Shown one piece after another: positions 4,838 to 6,142 of a DNA stretch of 6,142 bases. The translations under genes were made by a program, and so were the position numbers. This DNA comes from Actinomycetes bacterium (GTDB taxonomy: Bacteria > Actinomycetota > Acidimicrobiia > Acidimicrobiales > RAAP-2). The notes below the pieces were generated by a model. It was not told the origin of the DNA, did no database searches, and saw only the letters and a list, made by a program, of their open reading frames with translations. Position 1 is the stretch's first letter; each line of letters begins with the position of its first letter. The DNA lies in contig JAJYWG010000218.1 of the NCBI GenBank assembly GCA_021791615.1, forward strand, positions 1-6,142, read 5' to 3'.

Positions 4838-5696
4838 CTTCGTCCTGCTCGTGGGCATTGGAGCTGGCCTCGAGCTCGGGGGTGCAGGGGTCGCCTTCTT
4901 TGGCCTCGGGACCATGGCCCGGTGCTACTGGGCGTGGCTTCCGGGCGTTGCCCGGCCCCGCTTCCCACTGGCGTGCACGAGACCGATCGCCGGCGTCGGG
5001 TTCCACCTCTTCGTCCCCGTCGCGATCCTCCTCGGCCTCCTGTGCGCGACGGTGATCCTCGCCGGGGTGCGCGCAGTCGCGCTCGGTCGCTCGGTTCGAA
5101 AGGCCGATGGCATCCTCGGTCCGCCTCAGGCTGGGCTCCCCGGCGAGCTCGCCACCGCTGCGATGCGAGCCGGAGCGCAGCGCGTCGAGCTGCGCCACGA
5201 CGACGAGCCTTACGCGCTCTGCATCGGCATGCTCCACCCGCGCGTCGCGGTGTCGACGGGGCTCGTCGCACACCTTGGCCGCGACGAGCTCGCTGCGGTG
5301 CTCGCTCACGAGGAGCTGCATCGCCTGCGGCTCGCGCCGCTTCGCCAGCTGGTCGCGAGGGTGACCGCACGCGGGCTGTTCTTCGTGCCGCTCTTGGACG
5401 ACCTCCTCGAGGTCCACTTGGTCGAAGAAGAGATCCTCGCGGACCGGAGTGCCGCTTCGATCGTCGGCCGCCGAGCGCTTGCCCTGGCGCTCGGGAAGCT
5501 GTCGAGCGCGCCTGCCTTGGTGGCCGGCGCCTCGGGGTTCGGCAGAGTGCCCGCACTTCCGTACCGGGTGAGGGCCCTCCAGGAGGGCTCGACGCCGCTG
5601 CCACGGCTCGGCCTCCCCAGGGTGGTGATGAGCGGGATCTCGCTTGCTGCGCTCGTCGTACTCGTGGCCTGGATGCCGGTCGCCGGGTTCCACTGA
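4815..5696 (+). CDS. M56-type (BlaR1/MecR1-like) integral membrane zinc metallopeptidase, cassette B
   Basis: Paralogue of the cassette A protease, also 293 residues, with 235 identical positions and no gaps by hand alignment. The HEELH motif (165-169), EEILAD (205-210), the membrane segments and the block VARVTARGLFFVPLLDDLLE (180-199 region) are conserved. Differences cluster at about 91-112, a predicted loop between the second membrane segment and the catalytic domain, and at 212-231. Like its partner it has no C-terminal sensor domain. ATG 4815 lies 6 nt after GGGGG (4804-4808); in-frame ATG 4809 would add two residues and has poorer spacing. It overlaps the intact repressor gene by 23 nt. 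The predicted job is cleavage of that repressor in response to an envelope signal; both substrate and signal are inferred. Confidence 0.87.
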   Translation: MRRGPGRSFVLLVGIGAGLELGGAGVAFFGLGTMARCYWAWLPGVARPRFPLACTRPIAGVGFHLFVPVAILLGLLCATVILAGVRAVALGRSVRKADGILGPPQAGLPGELATAAMRAGAQRVELRHDDEPYALCIGMLHPRVAVSTGLVAHLGRDELAAVLAHEELHRLRLAPLRQLVARVTARGLFFVPLLDDLLEVHLVEEEILADRSAASIVGRRALALALGKLSSAPALVAGASGFGRVPALPYRVRALQEGSTPLPRLGLPRVVMSGISLAALVVLVAWMPVAGFH

Positions 5697-5729
5697 CAGC
5701 TCCGGCAGGGAAGACCCTCGAGTCCGCTC

Positions 5730-5758
5730 TTGACTTCTACCATTCGTAGGAGTACCGT
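5730..5758 (+). promoter_or_regulatory. Predicted housekeeping-type promoter of the cassette B secreted-protein gene
   Basis: TTGACT (5730-5735) and TACCGT (5753-5758) are spaced by 17 bp. The 38 nt from TTGACT to TATGAG (5730-5767) match cassette A (1328-1365) at 30 positions, while the sequence just upstream, after the protease stop, is much less alike. A start near 5765 would leave ATG 5763 outside or at the very edge of the transcript, which matters for the start of the following gene. Confidence 0.48.
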
Positions 5759-5763
5759 TCCTA
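5737..5763 (+). promoter_or_regulatory. Predicted BlaI-type operator, cassette B (two overlapping dyads)
   Basis: CTAC (5737-5740) and GTAG (5746-5749) flank a 5-nt centre. TAGGAG (5747-5752) and TTCCTA (5758-5763) flank another 5-nt centre, with one arm position changed from the perfect cassette A dyad. All eight differences between cassettes fall in the two centres or next to them, with the outer arms kept. This is the pattern expected for a protein-binding site, and the location over the promoter suits a repressor. Confidence 0.5.
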
Positions 5764-6142
5764 TGAGCCGTAGTAGGGGGAGGAGGGATGGCTCGTTCGC
5801 CGATCTGGTCGGGGCGCCGGAGGTGTTTCCTTCACGGGCAGTGTCGTCAAGCACCGCGGCGCTCCTTCTCGTTGCTTCGAGCCTCCTGTTGGTACTTCAG
5901 TCCGCGTCTCCTGCGAGCGCGGCGGCTTCGATCTCTCCGCTCACCGCGAGCGGCTGCAACCAGGACGTCTGCATCTATGTCGAGGGCTCGGGGACCCAGG
6001 TCACATACTGGTCGACCACAGCGTCGCTTCCGGCGTCCATGTGCACCGTCGCCAACTACTGGGCCAACGGAGTGCTCGTCTACGAGGGCAACACCAAGTG
6101 CGGATCGTCGGGCGGGCGCGTCTCCTCGTACTGGTCCAATCC
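5763..6142 (+). CDS. Small secreted cysteine-rich protein, cassette B (runs off the window; start uncertain)
   Basis: Homologue of the 144-residue secreted protein. The mature part is collinear with it (GCNQDVCIYVEGSGTQVTYW, then SMCTVANYWANG, then NTKCGSSGGRVSSYW), and four of the six cysteines lie inside the window. The start is problematic. The ATG matching the cassette A start is at 5788 but reads out of frame, because this copy is one nucleotide shorter between that ATG and the core. In frame are ATG 5763 (AGGAG 10 nt upstream, giving an N-terminal region of about 30 residues before the hydrophobic core TAALLLVASSLLLVL), GTG 5823 and GTG 5841. From any of these the product has a signal peptide ending near ASPASA. 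Either the start has moved or the copy is frameshifted. I give ATG 5763 as the longest in-frame start. Confidence 0.65.
   Translation, partial: MSRSRGRRDGSFADLVGAPEVFPSRAVSSSTAALLLVASSLLLVLQSASPASAAASISPLTASGCNQDVCIYVEGSGTQVTYWSTTASLPASMCTVANYWANGVLVYEGNTKCGSSGGRVSSYWSN

Larger units (their letters stand above)
4562..6142 (+). repeat. Cassette B, second copy of the repressor-protease-secreted protein unit
   Basis: Partner of 141-1820. Similarity begins inside the repressor recognition helix (4562), because cassette A is truncated there, and continues to the window edge, so the true right end cannot be seen. The two protease genes are the same length, and the 23-nt repressor-protease overlap is identical in both copies. 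Confidence 0.8.

Noticed and set aside
4639..5604. Long reverse-strand open frame opposite the cassette B protease gene
   Set aside because: Its Arg/Pro/Ala/Ser-rich translation is typical of a shadow frame in high-GC DNA. The forward strand carries a conserved protease with intact catalytic motifs.
5707..5718. Small AGGG/CCCT stem after the cassette B protease gene as a terminator
   Set aside because: Only four base pairs and no T-run; cassette A has a different stem in the corresponding gap.

Overview
The window is high-GC DNA with strong G/C preference at third codon positions. It encodes BlaI/MecI-type repressors, M56-type membrane metallopeptidases, a SigE-type ECF sigma factor and Sec-exported small proteins. 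This points to an actinomycete-type chromosome, possibly the Acidimicrobiia or a relative; the lineage is inferred from style only, since no marker gene is present. No tRNA, rRNA, CRISPR array or intact insertion sequence is visible.

Layout. (1) Positions 1-125 hold the apparent 3' end of an unrecognised gene. (2) Positions 141-1820 are cassette A: a blaI-like gene lacking its N-terminal half, a 293-aa membrane protease with an HEELH zinc motif overlapping it by 23 nt, and a 144-aa secreted six-cysteine protein. (3) Positions 1928-2488 encode a second, unrelated-looking secreted protein of 186 aa, A/T-richer and Thr-rich. A strong 19-bp hairpin follows. (4) Positions 2882-4148 hold an ECF sigma factor and a single-pass anti-sigma-like protein whose genes overlap by 11 nt. 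(5) Positions 4149-4423 are a 275-bp spacer with a decayed-looking reading frame and a perfect 23-bp tandem duplication. (6) Positions 4424-6142 are cassette B: an intact blaI-like gene, a second 293-aa protease (about 80% identical to the first by hand count), and the start of a second six-cysteine-type secreted protein that runs off the window.

Working model. BlaI/MecI repressors are classically inactivated by an M56 membrane protease (BlaR1/MecR1). Here the protease lacks the penicillin-binding sensor domain, and the downstream gene encodes a small disulphide-rich exported protein rather than a beta-lactamase. In both cassettes a TTGACT promoter precedes that gene, with two overlapping dyads between the -35 and the start (CTAC-N5-GTAG and TAGGAG-N5-CTCCTA). 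The arms are conserved between cassettes while the central bases have drifted, so this is the best candidate operator for the BlaI-like protein. Because cassette A's repressor has lost the front of its DNA-binding domain, the cassette B repressor may control both copies. The sigma/anti-sigma pair between the cassettes may be a second envelope-signal input. The role of the secreted proteins is unknown.
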